From the NCBI GenBank assembly GCA_017656295.1, contig JACDOC010000017.1:1-59052 (forward strand): 59,052 bases of DNA. Direction: 5' to 3'. A program made the position numbers and the translations under genes. The stretch's first letter is position 1. Each line of letters opens with the position of its first letter. This DNA comes from Bacillus sp. (in: firmicutes) (GTDB lineage: Bacteria; Bacillota; Bacilli; Bacillales; JACDOC01). Of the stretch, positions 1 through 9,670 are shown one piece after another. A model generated the notes under the pieces. It was not told the DNA's origin. It did no database searches and worked only from the letters and a program-made list of their open reading frames with translations.

Positions 1-10
1 CCATAAAAAT

Positions 11-69
11 CACCCCTTAAAGTAAATGTTGCCCATTAGGGGGTTTTTCAACCTCTACTTTAAGGGGTG
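11..69 (-). terminator. Long-loop hairpin terminator of the 105-2600 operon
   Basis: Perfect 14-bp inverted repeat (11-24 and 56-69, CACCCCTTAAAGTA) with a 31-nt loop. On the minus strand it lies just downstream of the isomerase stop codon and is followed by ATTTTTATGG. This fits a rho-independent terminator, but the loop is unusually long, so it could also be a mobile-element end cut by the window. Confidence 0.5.
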
Positions 70-104
70 CAGTTCATGAACGAGCAGGATGTTTTTATCT
101 TTAG

Positions 105-953
105 CTATGGAGTTAATTTTAAATCGGCCCAATGTGGGTGGGCTTCTAGTCGACGTTCCATATCTCGGAACGCTTGAAGTGATCGACTTAGCTTACTAAA
201 AGCGTCGCCGCCTTCACTCCAACCTTGGTAACCAATCATTCCCTTATAACCAATCTTTTTTAGCTCTCCAAGTAAGGCAAAATTATCTAACTCTCCGGCA
301 TCCAATGGTTCAATCGTGGCGACTCCACCAAAACCGTGTGGATTGCGACGGCTACCAGAAATGTTCACTTGTTTTAAATAAGGAGATACCTTTCTAAGTA
401 TTCCTGATAAATCGGTTCCATCGACAGCGTACCAATGGTAGCCACAAAAGACGATGCCGAGATGAGGATGGTTAAGACGCTTACAAAGTCTGACTGCATC
501 TTCATGGCGTTCAACCCAGAAAGATAGGTGGGTGTAAAGTAAAATATCAATGTTTCTTCGTTCGGCAATCTCTAGCGCTTTTTCTAACCACTTCGCGGCG
601 ATGTCGTCCCCTTTAGGATCTGAAGGACGGATATGATGTCCGACGGATTGAATCGCGAGTTCAACCGTCGAACATCCCTCCATTATCTCCAACATTTTTA
701 AAATTCCTTTATTTCTTGGATGATCTTCACCTAGTGAAAGGTCTAACACAACGTACACGCCAGCGACGTCTAGACCATATTTTTCCTTTACGTTTTTCAG
801 CTTTTCTACATCTCGCCACCGTTCTCCGTGCCAGACAGATAAATGGGTCGCGTCATACCCAATCTCCTTCAACATTTCACATCGAGCTTCAAAGCTATAA
901 ATGCCCATTGAGTTATAGAAAGCAAAATCCATTGCATAAAATGGGTATGCCAT
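105..953 (-). CDS. Sugar phosphate isomerase/epimerase family protein (AP endonuclease 2-like TIM barrel)
   Basis: The 282-residue protein has the pattern of the xylose-isomerase-like TIM barrel family: a strand-helix repeat through the whole length, HLSVWHGERW near residue 38, HLSFWVERHEDA near residue 142 and GYKGMIGYQGW near residue 236, which are typical positions of metal-binding His/Glu/Asp residues. The family isomerises or epimerises sugars or inositol derivatives; the substrate here cannot be read from sequence. A good SD (AGGGAG) precedes the ATG. It is the last gene of a three-gene minus-strand operon, 27 nt after an NAD(P)-binding protein and downstream of an LLM flavin oxidoreductase, so an oxidative route for a sugar or cyclitol is possible but only inferred. 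Confidence 0.8.
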   Translation of the reverse strand: MAYPFYAMDFAFYNSMGIYSFEARCEMLKEIGYDATHLSVWHGERWRDVEKLKNVKEKYGLDVAGVYVVLDLSLGEDHPRNKGILKMLEIMEGCSTVELAIQSVGHHIRPSDPKGDDIAAKWLEKALEIAERRNIDILLYTHLSFWVERHEDAVRLCKRLNHPHLGIVFCGYHWYAVDGTDLSGILRKVSPYLKQVNISGSRRNPHGFGGVATIEPLDAGELDNFALLGELKKIGYKGMIGYQGWSEGGDAFSKLSRSLQAFRDMERRLEAHPHWADLKLTP

Positions 954-980
954 ATTGTAAAGTTCTCCCTTCTACTGTAC

Positions 981-1625
981 TTACAGCGATTTTAACGCTT
1001 CAGCAATCTCTGTATCCCCTGACATTAAATCGAATGCTTTTTTATACGTATTTGGTTCATCAAGAGCTTGAACGATTGTTCTTGCTACGTCTTCGCGTGG
1101 AATGCTGCCGCTTTTTAAGTTCTCGGCTGCGGTAACGAAGCCTGTTCCTTTTTCATCGCGTAGATAACCAGGACGAATAATCGTATAATTTAATCCGCTA
1201 TTTATTAACATACGGTCAGCATAATGTTTAGCGACATAATACGGTTTAAGGTTTTCAGGCCAGTTTTCGCGGTTGTGGGCTTGGAATGTGCTTACAATAA
1301 CAAATCGGTTCACACCTGCTTTTTCAGCAGCTTCCATTGCTTTTACAGCACCGTCTAAATCGACAAGCAATGTTTTATCTGCTCCTGTGTGTCCACCTGA
1401 ACCAGCGGAGAATACGATTGCGTCACAACCTTTCGCTGCTTCGGCAATTTCATCGACCGTACCTTCTAGATCAGCGAGTACCGCTTCAATTCCTTTTTGC
1501 TGAAAAGCCTCAAGTTGTTCTTGTTTTCGAACCATCGCCCGAACCGTGTGTGTTTCATGTGCATGAAGCATGTCCACCACTTGTTGACCTACTTTTCCGT
1601 TGGCGCCAATGACTAATACGTTCAT
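981..1625 (-). CDS. NAD(P)-binding SDR-type oxidoreductase (YhfK-like)
   Basis: The 214-residue protein is an atypical short-chain dehydrogenase/NAD(P)H-binding protein. The N-terminus MNVLVIGANGKVG is a Rossmann dinucleotide motif. A second glycine-rich loop (SAGSGGHTG, near residue 75) and VSTFQAH-(N)-YYVAKHYAD (near 112-137) follow, with the Tyr-x-x-x-Lys pair YVAKH. Length and motifs match Bacillus YhfK-like proteins. The substrate is unknown. It is the middle gene of the operon, 30 nt after the LLM oxidoreductase and 27 nt before the TIM-barrel isomerase, with an SD (AAAGGACGG) before the ATG. It could act as a flavin or quinone reductase-like protein for its LLM neighbour. Confidence 0.82.
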   Translation of the reverse strand: MNVLVIGANGKVGQQVVDMLHAHETHTVRAMVRKQEQLEAFQQKGIEAVLADLEGTVDEIAEAAKGCDAIVFSAGSGGHTGADKTLLVDLDGAVKAMEAAEKAGVNRFVIVSTFQAHNRENWPENLKPYYVAKHYADRMLINSGLNYTIIRPGYLRDEKGTGFVTAAENLKSGSIPREDVARTIVQALDEPNTYKKAFDLMSGDTEIAEALKSL

Positions 1626-1655
1626 CCTTATCCGTCCTTTCTTGTTTTAATAACA

Positions 1656-2600
1656 TCATGATAATGCTGGAAAATGTGGAAGCACATATTCACCTAATTC
1701 TTCAATTACTTCTTCTACTGGACGTTGACCATATTTTAAGTTGATGATGACATGGTTTACACCCGCATCTTGTAACGCTTCAAGAAATTCGATCACGAAA
1801 TTTCGTCCCGTACGGAATCCAAGATGAATTGGAATTGGGACATGATCTGGATCTTCCGCTAAATCAATATATAGTGATTGGGTAAATGGCTTAAATTCGT
1901 CTGTTAACGAGCGCCAGTTGTCGATTAATGCTTTTTGGAATTTAAGCCCACGTGGATAGTAAATCCATCCATCACTATGTTCAGCAATCCATTCAGGCGA
2001 CTGTCCGCTATGACCTGTCACCATCATTGGAATGTCTGACAATTTCGGTTTTGGTAAAATATCTCCGTTTGTTAGATGCACTCGTGGAGAGTCAATAGCA
2101 GGAAAATGCTCTTTCCATGATTTTTTTATGACATCAAACGCTTCTCGAAATAGTTCGCCACGATCTTCTGGATTCACAGAGAATGCTGGAAACTCAATTG
2201 GACGGTCACCTGTTGCCACACCGAGAATGAGTCGTTCACCAGATAATCTGTCAACAGAAGCTGCTGCTTTTGCCACATGAAGAGGGTGGCGCAACGTTAA
2301 AATAATACTTCCCGTTCCTAACGCAATTTTTTCTGTGTGGGCCGCAACATACCCTAAATACGTAAACGGATCATACATTTGCCCCACATCACCGAAATTC
2401 GGATCGCGTAATGGCACATCTCTTACAAATAAGGAAGCGAAATTAAGCTCTTCAGCTCGTTTTGCTAACTTCATTTGCTTTTCTATATTCATCTCAGGGA
2501 CGTCCCCCATATACGATTCAATCGGGAAGAACAACCCTACTGTTAGTTTGTTTTCTTGATACATACGTGAATACCCTTTATGGTTTTTAAATTTTTCCAT
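1656..2600 (-). CDS. LLM class flavin-dependent oxidoreductase
   Basis: The 314-residue protein belongs to the luciferase-like monooxygenase family, (beta/alpha)8 enzymes that use reduced FMN or F420. Typical family stretches are VGLFFPIES near residue 21, KRAEELNFASLFVRDVPLRDP near 47-67, ALGTGSIILTLRHPLHVAKAAASVDRLSGERLILGVATGD near 96-135 and GHSGQSPEWIAEHSDGWIYYPRG near 197. The start at 2600 follows a very strong SD (GGGAGGGG, 7-8 nt away); Met13 is a weaker alternative. It is the first gene of the operon that continues with the YhfK-like protein and the isomerase. The substrate is not predictable. Confidence 0.85.
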   Translation of the reverse strand: MEKFKNHKGYSRMYQENKLTVGLFFPIESYMGDVPEMNIEKQMKLAKRAEELNFASLFVRDVPLRDPNFGDVGQMYDPFTYLGYVAAHTEKIALGTGSIILTLRHPLHVAKAAASVDRLSGERLILGVATGDRPIEFPAFSVNPEDRGELFREAFDVIKKSWKEHFPAIDSPRVHLTNGDILPKPKLSDIPMMVTGHSGQSPEWIAEHSDGWIYYPRGLKFQKALIDNWRSLTDEFKPFTQSLYIDLAEDPDHVPIPIHLGFRTGRNFVIEFLEALQDAGVNHVIINLKYGQRPVEEVIEELGEYVLPHFPALS

Positions 2601-2776
2601 TGTTACCCCTCCCTAAGAAAAATTAAGTCATAATATTTTTGTTATGCCTCACCTGAAAGCTTTAACGATAATAATGTTAAATAAATGGTATACCCAATCA
2701 CCGATACATTTCGTCCTGTTAAACATTATTTATTTTTTGTAAAAAACAACTTTATATGATTTCCATAACTATCTTG

Positions 2777-3895
<1,119 letters not shown>

Positions 3896-3905
3896 TCACC
3901 TCCAT

Positions 3906-3930
3906 AACTGAAATATATTTTGTTACAGTT
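3906..3930 (-). promoter_or_regulatory. Inverted repeat upstream of mnmA (possible operator)
   Basis: AACTGAAA (3906-3913) and TTACAGTT (3923-3930) form 8-bp arms (7 of 8 paired) around a 9-nt spacer, about 17 nt before the mnmA start codon. Its TGTAA half resembles the palindrome in the promoter of the Rrf2 gene next door, so a second site for that regulator is possible. No T-run follows, so it is not a terminator. Confidence 0.35.
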
Positions 3931-3990
3931 TTATTTAAAAAAATTTACTGAGCACAACTAACACAAACCAGCATCAGCTGTGCCTTTTGA

Positions 3991-4419
3991 CTAGTCTTCG
4001 CTATGAGATTCACTTTGATTGATCTCATCAATAATATCTTGTATGGTCACACCTTTTAAATAGTTTAAAAAGTGCTCTTCTGCATGATGAAAAACGCGAA
4101 TGAGTATATCTGATAAGTGTTTACCTATAAGACAATTTTCGTTGGAATCAGGGCATTTCGGCACCAGCGTCTCTTCACTGGTAATTTTATATATTTTGTC
4201 TAACGTAATATGCTCAGGTTTAGCGTTTAAAGAAAAGCCGCCTTTCGCCCCTTCTTTTGATGTGATAATATTTTCTTTCCTTAATACACTCAAAATTTTT
4301 CTTAATCTTACTGGGTGGACCGAAACACTTTGGGAGATATCTTCACTGGTCACTCGTTGGTTTTGCTTTTGGGCTAAATACGCAACGCAGTGAACAGCAA
4401 TCGAAAAATCGCTATTCAT
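3991..4419 (-). CDS. Rrf2 family transcriptional regulator (YwnA-like)
   Basis: The 142-residue protein has an N-terminal winged helix (residues 5-65, ending in the wing EGAKGGFSLN) and a dimerisation helix, typical of Rrf2 regulators such as NsrR, CymR, IscR and YwnA. Cys11, Cys89 and Cys96 could bind a metal or cluster or sense redox state, but the spacing is not the classical three-Cys cluster loop, so this is inference. The start at 4419 is chosen because AGGAGG lies 9 nt before it; a longer in-frame ORF to 4470 would run through the promoter. It is followed by mnmA, which it may control, along with its own promoter. Confidence 0.85.
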   Translation of the reverse strand: MNSDFSIAVHCVAYLAQKQNQRVTSEDISQSVSVHPVRLRKILSVLRKENIITSKEGAKGGFSLNAKPEHITLDKIYKITSEETLVPKCPDSNENCLIGKHLSDILIRVFHHAEEHFLNYLKGVTIQDIIDEINQSESHSED

Positions 4420-4437
4420 TTGGACCTGCCTCCTAAA

Positions 4438-4470
4438 TGTAATAATAAATATTACAGTTTGTGTTGTCAA
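4438..4470 (-). promoter_or_regulatory. Promoter with embedded operator of the Rrf2 gene
   Basis: On the minus strand a perfect -35 TTGACA (4465-4470) is 17 bp from TATTAT (-10, 4442-4447). A 7-bp-arm palindrome TGTAATA-N5-TATTACA (4438-4456) covers the -10 and half the spacer, a classic place for autorepression by an Rrf2 protein. The expected start of transcription falls at or next to the AGGAGG (4428-4434), giving a very short leader. Confidence 0.75.
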
Positions 4471-4621
4471 CTTAAAAAATTATCTATAAATTTTTATTTT
4501 AAGGTTCATTTTAACATAATAAACATCAACCTTTATAAACAAACTAAATGCTTTAATTTTACGATTAATACAAATTTTGCTAATATTTAAATATAAATGA
4601 TGAATAAGGAGCGTCTGGTGT

Positions 4622-5560
4622 ATGTCACTGATCCATAAAATAAAAGCCGAAATGAACAAAGTGTTAGTCGGCAAAGAAAGAGAAATCGAACTGTTACTCA
4701 TTGCCTTACTCCAAAATGGGCATGTGTTAATGGAGAGTGTGCCCGGGACTGGAAAAACGTTATTAGCAAAAACGTTTGCCCAATGCATTGAAGGCAAATT
4801 TAAGCGAATTCAATTTACTCCAGATGTGCTTCCATCTGATGTAACAGGCGTACAATTTTTTAATCCAAAAACATCTGAATTTGAGTTCCGCCCTGGACCG
4901 GTTTTAACGAATGTCCTTTTAGCAGATGAAATTAACCGAGCCACCCCTAGAACCCAATCCAGTTTGTTAGAAGTAATGGAAGAAAGGCAATTTACGATAG
5001 ATGGCGAAACAATAACGTTAGATCCGCCTTTTATTACAATTGCTACCCAAAACCCTGTTGAATCCCAACAAGGAACATTTCCTCTTCCTGCTGCACAATT
5101 AGACCGTTTTTTATTTAAAGTACCGTTTTCTTATCCGGAATTTGACGAAGAGCGGTTGATTTTAAAAAGATTTACAAAACAAAATCCGCTTTCCGACGTG
5201 GTACCTGTCATTTCATTAAAAGAAATTAACGAACTGTCTAAGCAAGTAAAAGACGTACATGTTTCTGCTGATATAGAAACTTACATTTTAACCGTCACTC
5301 GCTATACCCGCGAGTACAAACATATAGAAGTAGGAGCTAGTCCAAGGGCCACTCTCGCCTTATTAAGAGCTGCCCAAGGTATAGCGTTTATTCAAAGTAG
5401 AGACTATGTCACTCCAGAAGACGTGAAAATGATGATCCCATATGTCATTTCCCACCGAATTCAATTAACCCCGGAAGCGTCATTAATCAAAACAAACGAA
5501 CAGGTTATGGAAGAGTTGTTAGAAGAAGTGGATCTCCCAGTAGAATCGAGGGTGAACTAA
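4622..5560 (+). CDS. yeaC: MoxR family AAA+ ATPase (YeaC-like)
   Basis: The 312-residue AAA+ protein has Walker A ESVPGTGKTLLAKT (residues 38-51), Walker B LLADEINRA (99-107), sensor 1 ATQNPVE and a C-terminal lid with the family GASPRATLAL motif. MoxR ATPases act as chaperones that mature or regulate protein complexes, usually with DUF58 partners. The SD AAGGAG precedes the ATG. It heads a plus-strand operon and its stop overlaps the DUF58 start by one base (TAATG). The moxR-DUF58-DUF4129 order matches yeaC-yeaD-yebA of B. subtilis. The client complex is unknown. Confidence 0.9.
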   Translation: MSLIHKIKAEMNKVLVGKEREIELLLIALLQNGHVLMESVPGTGKTLLAKTFAQCIEGKFKRIQFTPDVLPSDVTGVQFFNPKTSEFEFRPGPVLTNVLLADEINRATPRTQSSLLEVMEERQFTIDGETITLDPPFITIATQNPVESQQGTFPLPAAQLDRFLFKVPFSYPEFDEERLILKRFTKQNPLSDVVPVISLKEINELSKQVKDVHVSADIETYILTVTRYTREYKHIEVGASPRATLALLRAAQGIAFIQSRDYVTPEDVKMMIPYVISHRIQLTPEASLIKTNEQVMEELLEEVDLPVESRVN

Positions 5561-6762
5561 TGCGATGGAAAAGAGAGATTATCGATGATTACTATTTCCA
5601 TATCTTATCCTTCCTTTTATTTTCAATCGTAGCAACCGCCGGTTTTTTGGTAGCCAATTACATCATTTTTACAATAGGTGTGATAGGAATTACATATTTC
5701 TTTATGCACAATTGGTATTTCAAACATGTTGGTAACAAACTCTATTTTGATAACCAAAAGGAGAACATTCGTCTGCTTGTTGATGAAGAAGGCTACTTAC
5801 GGCTTTCATTTCGCAATGAAGGCGTAGCCATTTTAGGGGCAACGATAAGACTGACACTAAAAGATGTCATTCGACCGACGAAAATGAGTGCGGACCAATA
5901 TGTTTCTGGAACGATTGAAGTACCCGTTCCCTTTAGCCTTTTGAAAAAAGAAGAAACGGTTATTAAAATACCGATTTTAGGAGTCAAAAGAGGGACGACA
6001 AGAATTTTAGAACTTCAAATAAATATTCCTCATTTATTTGGGAGCGGGGAAGTGATTTTGACGTATTCCGATATCATTCAAACACAAATTTATGTGTTTC
6101 CGTCTCCAGCTCCTTTTCCAGCTCGTATCGAAAAAAAAGCCATCGGTTTAGGAGAACATCCAACAATAAACTCGCTCTTTGTTGACCGGTTTCAACCGAT
6201 TGGCACTAGAGATTATATTCGAGGTGACCGTTTTCAAGATATACACTGGAAAACATCCGCTAGAAGGCAAGAATTACAAACGAAAGTGTTTGCCCCTTCG
6301 ACAAAAATGGAATGGATGTTTGCCATTAACTTATCGGATGGGCGGCACGGCGTAACTAGTCAATTAGAAGACTATATTAAATATACAACCTATTTGATGC
6401 AGCAAGCATTGGATAAAAATATATCGTTTTCACTCGTGGTAAATGTTCGTTCGTTTGGCTCAACTCCGTTTTTGTACTTACCTTCAGGGTCTGGCCCGAA
6501 GCATTTACAAAAAGCGCTCGAACTTCTATCGATACCATCTAACAACAGTATGACGATTCGATTTTCAATCGTCCTTCAATATGCGTTATTACATCAATTA
6601 GTTCCTGCTGTTTTCGTCCAAGCAGGAAAAACAACCGATGAAGATGAGAAGATTCTCTACCAATATAACCATCGAGGAGTCCAGATTTTAACATTACAAG
6701 CATTTGAAGATCAAGGAGCAATAGTACCATGGCAACGTTCTTTAAAAATCGCTTCCTCATAA
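5560..6762 (+). CDS. yeaD: DUF58 domain-containing membrane protein (YeaD-like)
   Basis: The 400-residue protein has two N-terminal membrane helices (residues 13-50) and a DUF58/vWA-like region with the family signature R-x-Y-I-R-G-D-R-F-Q-D-I-H-W-K-T-S-A-R near residues 220-236, which in the family links to the MoxR ATPase. The start codon shares a base with the stop of the MoxR gene, so translation is coupled, and its 3-prime end overlaps the next gene by 34 bp. Probably the membrane-bound partner of the ATPase; its cellular process is not known. Confidence 0.88.
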   Translation: MRWKREIIDDYYFHILSFLLFSIVATAGFLVANYIIFTIGVIGITYFFMHNWYFKHVGNKLYFDNQKENIRLLVDEEGYLRLSFRNEGVAILGATIRLTLKDVIRPTKMSADQYVSGTIEVPVPFSLLKKEETVIKIPILGVKRGTTRILELQINIPHLFGSGEVILTYSDIIQTQIYVFPSPAPFPARIEKKAIGLGEHPTINSLFVDRFQPIGTRDYIRGDRFQDIHWKTSARRQELQTKVFAPSTKMEWMFAINLSDGRHGVTSQLEDYIKYTTYLMQQALDKNISFSLVVNVRSFGSTPFLYLPSGSGPKHLQKALELLSIPSNNSMTIRFSIVLQYALLHQLVPAVFVQAGKTTDEDEKILYQYNHRGVQILTLQAFEDQGAIVPWQRSLKIASS

Positions 6763-7982
6763 ATCTTTTACACATAATTTTAGATATCCTATTCCTATTT
6801 GTTACTTTCTCTTATATCGTGAACTACGATCAGCTAATCAACCAATACTTCCCTTTTTCTGTTCTACTTCTAATAGGCTCATCCATTTTTATTGCGTATT
6901 CCTTGATTACACGGTCAATGAAGCACTATTTGTTAGTTATTATTTATCTCATCCTACTGTTTGTAGGAATCGCAATATTTTTCACTCATTGGTTGATAAC
7001 ATTGGTTACCCTTATTTTTCTCGTTTGGCGAATAAACAGTTATTTTCAACTAGAGGCAAAGTTGTTTGAAGTAAATGGTGGGTACACACTGCTATTTTAC
7101 TTAAATCTTGTCGTGGCGATTATAGTCACGGTCTATAAAAATCAAGATCATCTTCTTGCATTATTGTTATTACTTTTTATTTTTCAACTGACCATTATTT
7201 CTATAGGCACTATGGTGCAGCGGTTGTTACTGAGTGAAAAGCCACTTTCAAAACTGAAAAAACGAAATGCCTTATCCCTGCTTCTTTTTGGCGGATTCTT
7301 TACTTTAGGGGTTGGGCTTTTCATCTTAACTTCTCCGCTAATAAAGTCTGTGTTCATCAAGTTTTTCAGAAAAATATTGCTCGTCATTTCCTATGCAGTA
7401 GAAATAATCATTACTTTTATTATTTCTCTTTTACCGAAAGAAAAAATGCAAAGAAACTTAGAGTCACTGAAACTAAAATTACAAGAAGATAACGTGCTTC
7501 GACCAGAACAATTTGTCCATCATGAAACGGTCTCCTTTCCGATCGTTGAAATCTTCATTGCGCTACTCGTTGTTGGTATTATCGTGTATTTGATGAAAAA
7601 GAGAACGTCTGAACTTATATTTGAAGAAGAAACAACCCTGGTTTCTAGTCAAACCACTAAAAGCATAAACGATTCCCAGCACCCGATCAATCGCTCCATC
7701 GTAGAATATTCAATTAGTGTCGGCGAAGTTCGTGAACAAGTGCTGGCATTGGAACAGCTATCCATGAAAGAAGGCCAAGGCCGGAAAAAATTCGAATCCA
7801 TTCGCGACTGGTTCGAACGAATTGGACTAAACGAAACAGAAGACTTCTTTGAAACGTATGAAAAAGTACGTTATGGAGATGAACTGATACCGATGGAAAT
7901 GATTGAACAATTCAAAAAACGAGTGAAAGCACTGAAGGATGAGCACTTCTTGGAGCCACAAAAGAATAAGAGGGGAAAGTAG
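6729..7982 (+). CDS. Multi-pass membrane protein with DUF4129-like C-terminus (YebA-like, no transglutaminase core)
   Basis: The 417-residue protein has about eight hydrophobic segments (10-32, 39-60, 66-105 as two, 118-135, 140-161, 180-203, 215-235, 266-288) and a soluble C-terminal stretch with the DUF4129-type features VGEVREQVLALEQ and DWFERIGLNETEDFFETYEKVRYG. It fills the place of B. subtilis YebA, but that protein is over 700 residues and carries a transglutaminase-like domain between the membrane part and DUF4129; no Cys-His-Asp region is visible here. It overlaps the DUF58 gene by 34 bp and ends the operon before a strong terminator. Confidence 0.75.
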   Translation: MATFFKNRFLINLLHIILDILFLFVTFSYIVNYDQLINQYFPFSVLLLIGSSIFIAYSLITRSMKHYLLVIIYLILLFVGIAIFFTHWLITLVTLIFLVWRINSYFQLEAKLFEVNGGYTLLFYLNLVVAIIVTVYKNQDHLLALLLLLFIFQLTIISIGTMVQRLLLSEKPLSKLKKRNALSLLLFGGFFTLGVGLFILTSPLIKSVFIKFFRKILLVISYAVEIIITFIISLLPKEKMQRNLESLKLKLQEDNVLRPEQFVHHETVSFPIVEIFIALLVVGIIVYLMKKRTSELIFEEETTLVSSQTTKSINDSQHPINRSIVEYSISVGEVREQVLALEQLSMKEGQGRKKFESIRDWFERIGLNETEDFFETYEKVRYGDELIPMEMIEQFKKRVKALKDEHFLEPQKNKRGK

Positions 7983-7984
7983 AC

Positions 7985-8023
7985 AAACAGGGTTAGTTCC
8001 TTTTCGAGGAACTAACCCTGTTT
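7985..8023. terminator. Bidirectional terminator between the yebA-like gene and the SDR gene
   Basis: A perfect 14-15 bp stem (AACAGGGTTAGTTCC, 7986-8000, and its complement 8007-8021) with a 6-nt loop and T6 on the plus strand. It sits between convergent genes and probably serves both. Confidence 0.9.
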
Positions 8024-8028
8024 TTTGA

Positions 8029-8823
8029 TTATAAAATGGATCGCAAAATACCTCCGTCTACCCGTTGTGCAGTACCTGTGATCGGTGAAGCCTGTTCGGA
8101 AGCTAAGAATACCACTAGATTCGCTACCTCTTTTGTAGTTGCAAAACGTTTAATTAAAGAGGTTGGTAAGTGTTTCTCAAACAGCTCTTGCTCAAACTGT
8201 TCTGTGCTTTTACCTGCTTCTTGAGCTCGATCTGTCATAAAACTTTCCACTTTTTCTGTCTTTGTAGGACCTGGAAGAAACGCATTCACAGTGACTCCGC
8301 TTCCAGCTACACTTTCCGCTAATCCCCGTGAAAAGGCTAACAGAGCTGCTTTTGTCGCACCATAGTGGACCATTTCTCCCGAGAAAAAACCGGAAGTGGC
8401 ACTTGCATTATTGATGACTCTCCCCCATCCTCTTTTCACCATTTCTTTTACATAATGACGACTTAAACGAACAGCGCTCATCAAATTCACCTGAATATAT
8501 GTATCCCATTCTTCGTCTGTAATGTCAAAAAAAGGTTTCGGTTCAAATATTCCTATGTTATTTACGAGAATATCTGTTTCCGGCCAACATTCGATCATTT
8601 TATTGATCCCTTGAGGGCTACTAAGATCAGCCGCTACCCCACTGACGTCAGCCTCTGGAAGTTCTTTTATCAACTTATGCAAAGCTTTTGTCACACTTTG
8701 TTCCGTACGACCATTGATAAGAACCGAGCAGCCTGCTTGAGCAAGCGCTTCTGCAATCGCATAACCAATGCCTGAAGTCGATCCCGTAATAACCGCTTTT
8801 TTTCCTTTAAGATTTACTATCAT
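8029..8823 (-). CDS. SDR family oxidoreductase
   Basis: The 264-residue protein is a classical short-chain dehydrogenase: cofactor loop TGSTSGIG (residues 13-20), NNIGIFEP (about 90, NNAG-like), the catalytic Ser in NNASATSG and the Tyr-x-x-x-Lys pair YGATK near residue 155, then FLPGPTKTE. The product is an NAD(P)-dependent dehydrogenase or reductase of unknown substrate. AAGGAGG lies 6 nt before the ATG. YciI-like and GNAT genes follow upstream with short gaps of 27 and 14 nt, so they are likely cotranscribed: GNAT, YciI, SDR in transcription order. Confidence 0.9.
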   Translation of the reverse strand: MIVNLKGKKAVITGSTSGIGYAIAEALAQAGCSVLINGRTEQSVTKALHKLIKELPEADVSGVAADLSSPQGINKMIECWPETDILVNNIGIFEPKPFFDITDEEWDTYIQVNLMSAVRLSRHYVKEMVKRGWGRVINNASATSGFFSGEMVHYGATKAALLAFSRGLAESVAGSGVTVNAFLPGPTKTEKVESFMTDRAQEAGKSTEQFEQELFEKHLPTSLIKRFATTKEVANLVVFLASEQASPITGTAQRVDGGILRSIL

Positions 8824-8850
8824 AGTTCCTCCTTAATTAACTTGACGATT

Positions 8851-9153
8851 TTATTGATTCATCAACGCTACCCGAAACGGGAACAATTCCGCTGTCATGA
8901 TTCCTTCTTTCACAGCTGGATCGTTCTTCATGATCTGATCCGCTTCTTCTAGGCTTTCCACTTCCAAAATAACAATTCCAAAAGGGTCGTAGTTGAGCGT
9001 CCTCCCTGCCATGATTACTTTGTTTTCCTTTAACAAGTTTTGCAAGTATGAAAAATGGGTCGAAACAATCGTATTCTCTTTATCGGTCCAATTGTTTTCA
9101 TCTAAAAGCTTAGGGATGAGTTGTAATTTGTACAGGAACTGCTTAGTTTCCAT
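8851..9153 (-). CDS. YciI family protein
   Basis: The 100-residue protein has the small ferredoxin-like alpha+beta fold of YciI/YCII proteins, with the conserved HFSYLQNLLKENKVIMAGRT region near 30-52 and PFGIVILEVESLEEADQIMKNDPAVKEGI near 57-85. A His/Asp pair is usual in the family; the His of THFSYL fits. Its biochemical role is unknown. SD AGGAGG before the ATG. It lies between the GNAT and SDR genes in one transcription unit. Confidence 0.85.
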   Translation of the reverse strand: METKQFLYKLQLIPKLLDENNWTDKENTIVSTHFSYLQNLLKENKVIMAGRTLNYDPFGIVILEVESLEEADQIMKNDPAVKEGIMTAELFPFRVALMNQ

Positions 9154-9167
9154 CTTCGTCCTCCTAT

Positions 9168-9581
9168 CTACCTTGTTTTACGCATAAAATAAAGTTCGCC
9201 TAATTCTTCCGTAAAGCCCCATTTCTGATAAAAAGGGATCATCTCCGGCCGACAATACAATTCAAAATGCATTACGTCTTTTAACAAAGGATGATGAAGC
9301 ACAGAATCCATTAATATACGTCCTAGTTTTTTACCACGATAGCTCTCCTTCACGATGACATCTAGAATCAACGCTTTATAGACATAGTCTGTTAGTACCC
9401 TCGTAAAAGCAACCAACTCTTTCGTTTGAAGTTCACATAAACCAATCGTGATATCGGAATTCTCTACCATTCGCTGAACTTCTGACCATTTCCGTTCTTT
9501 GGTCCACCATTCTTTTTGGTACAACTGATGTAAACAGCGAATTTGCTCGTTTGTTAGTTTCTCCACTACTTCAAACTCCAT
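9168..9581 (-). CDS. GNAT family N-acetyltransferase
   Basis: The 137-residue protein shows the GNAT acetyl-CoA motif A: ALILDVIVKESYRGKKLGRILMDSVLHH (about residues 71-98, with the R-G-x-x-L-G pyrophosphate loop), then LYCRPEMIPFYQKWGFTE near 113-130 (motif B). The substrate is unknown. GGAGG precedes the ATG. First gene of the GNAT-YciI-SDR unit. Confidence 0.88.
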   Translation of the reverse strand: MEFEVVEKLTNEQIRCLHQLYQKEWWTKERKWSEVQRMVENSDITIGLCELQTKELVAFTRVLTDYVYKALILDVIVKESYRGKKLGRILMDSVLHHPLLKDVMHFELYCRPEMIPFYQKWGFTEELGELYFMRKTR

Positions 9582-9670
9582 TATGTAGGGCCTCCAATTT
9601 GTTTGATAAAACCTTATTAATTATTCGATTTTTTTACAATATTACCTTCTGTAAAAGGTTATTTATGAGG

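Noticed and set aside
716-1135. 139-aa plus-strand ORF antisense to the first two genes
   Set aside because: It is the shadow of two well-supported minus-strand genes, lacks an SD and has no recognisable domain.
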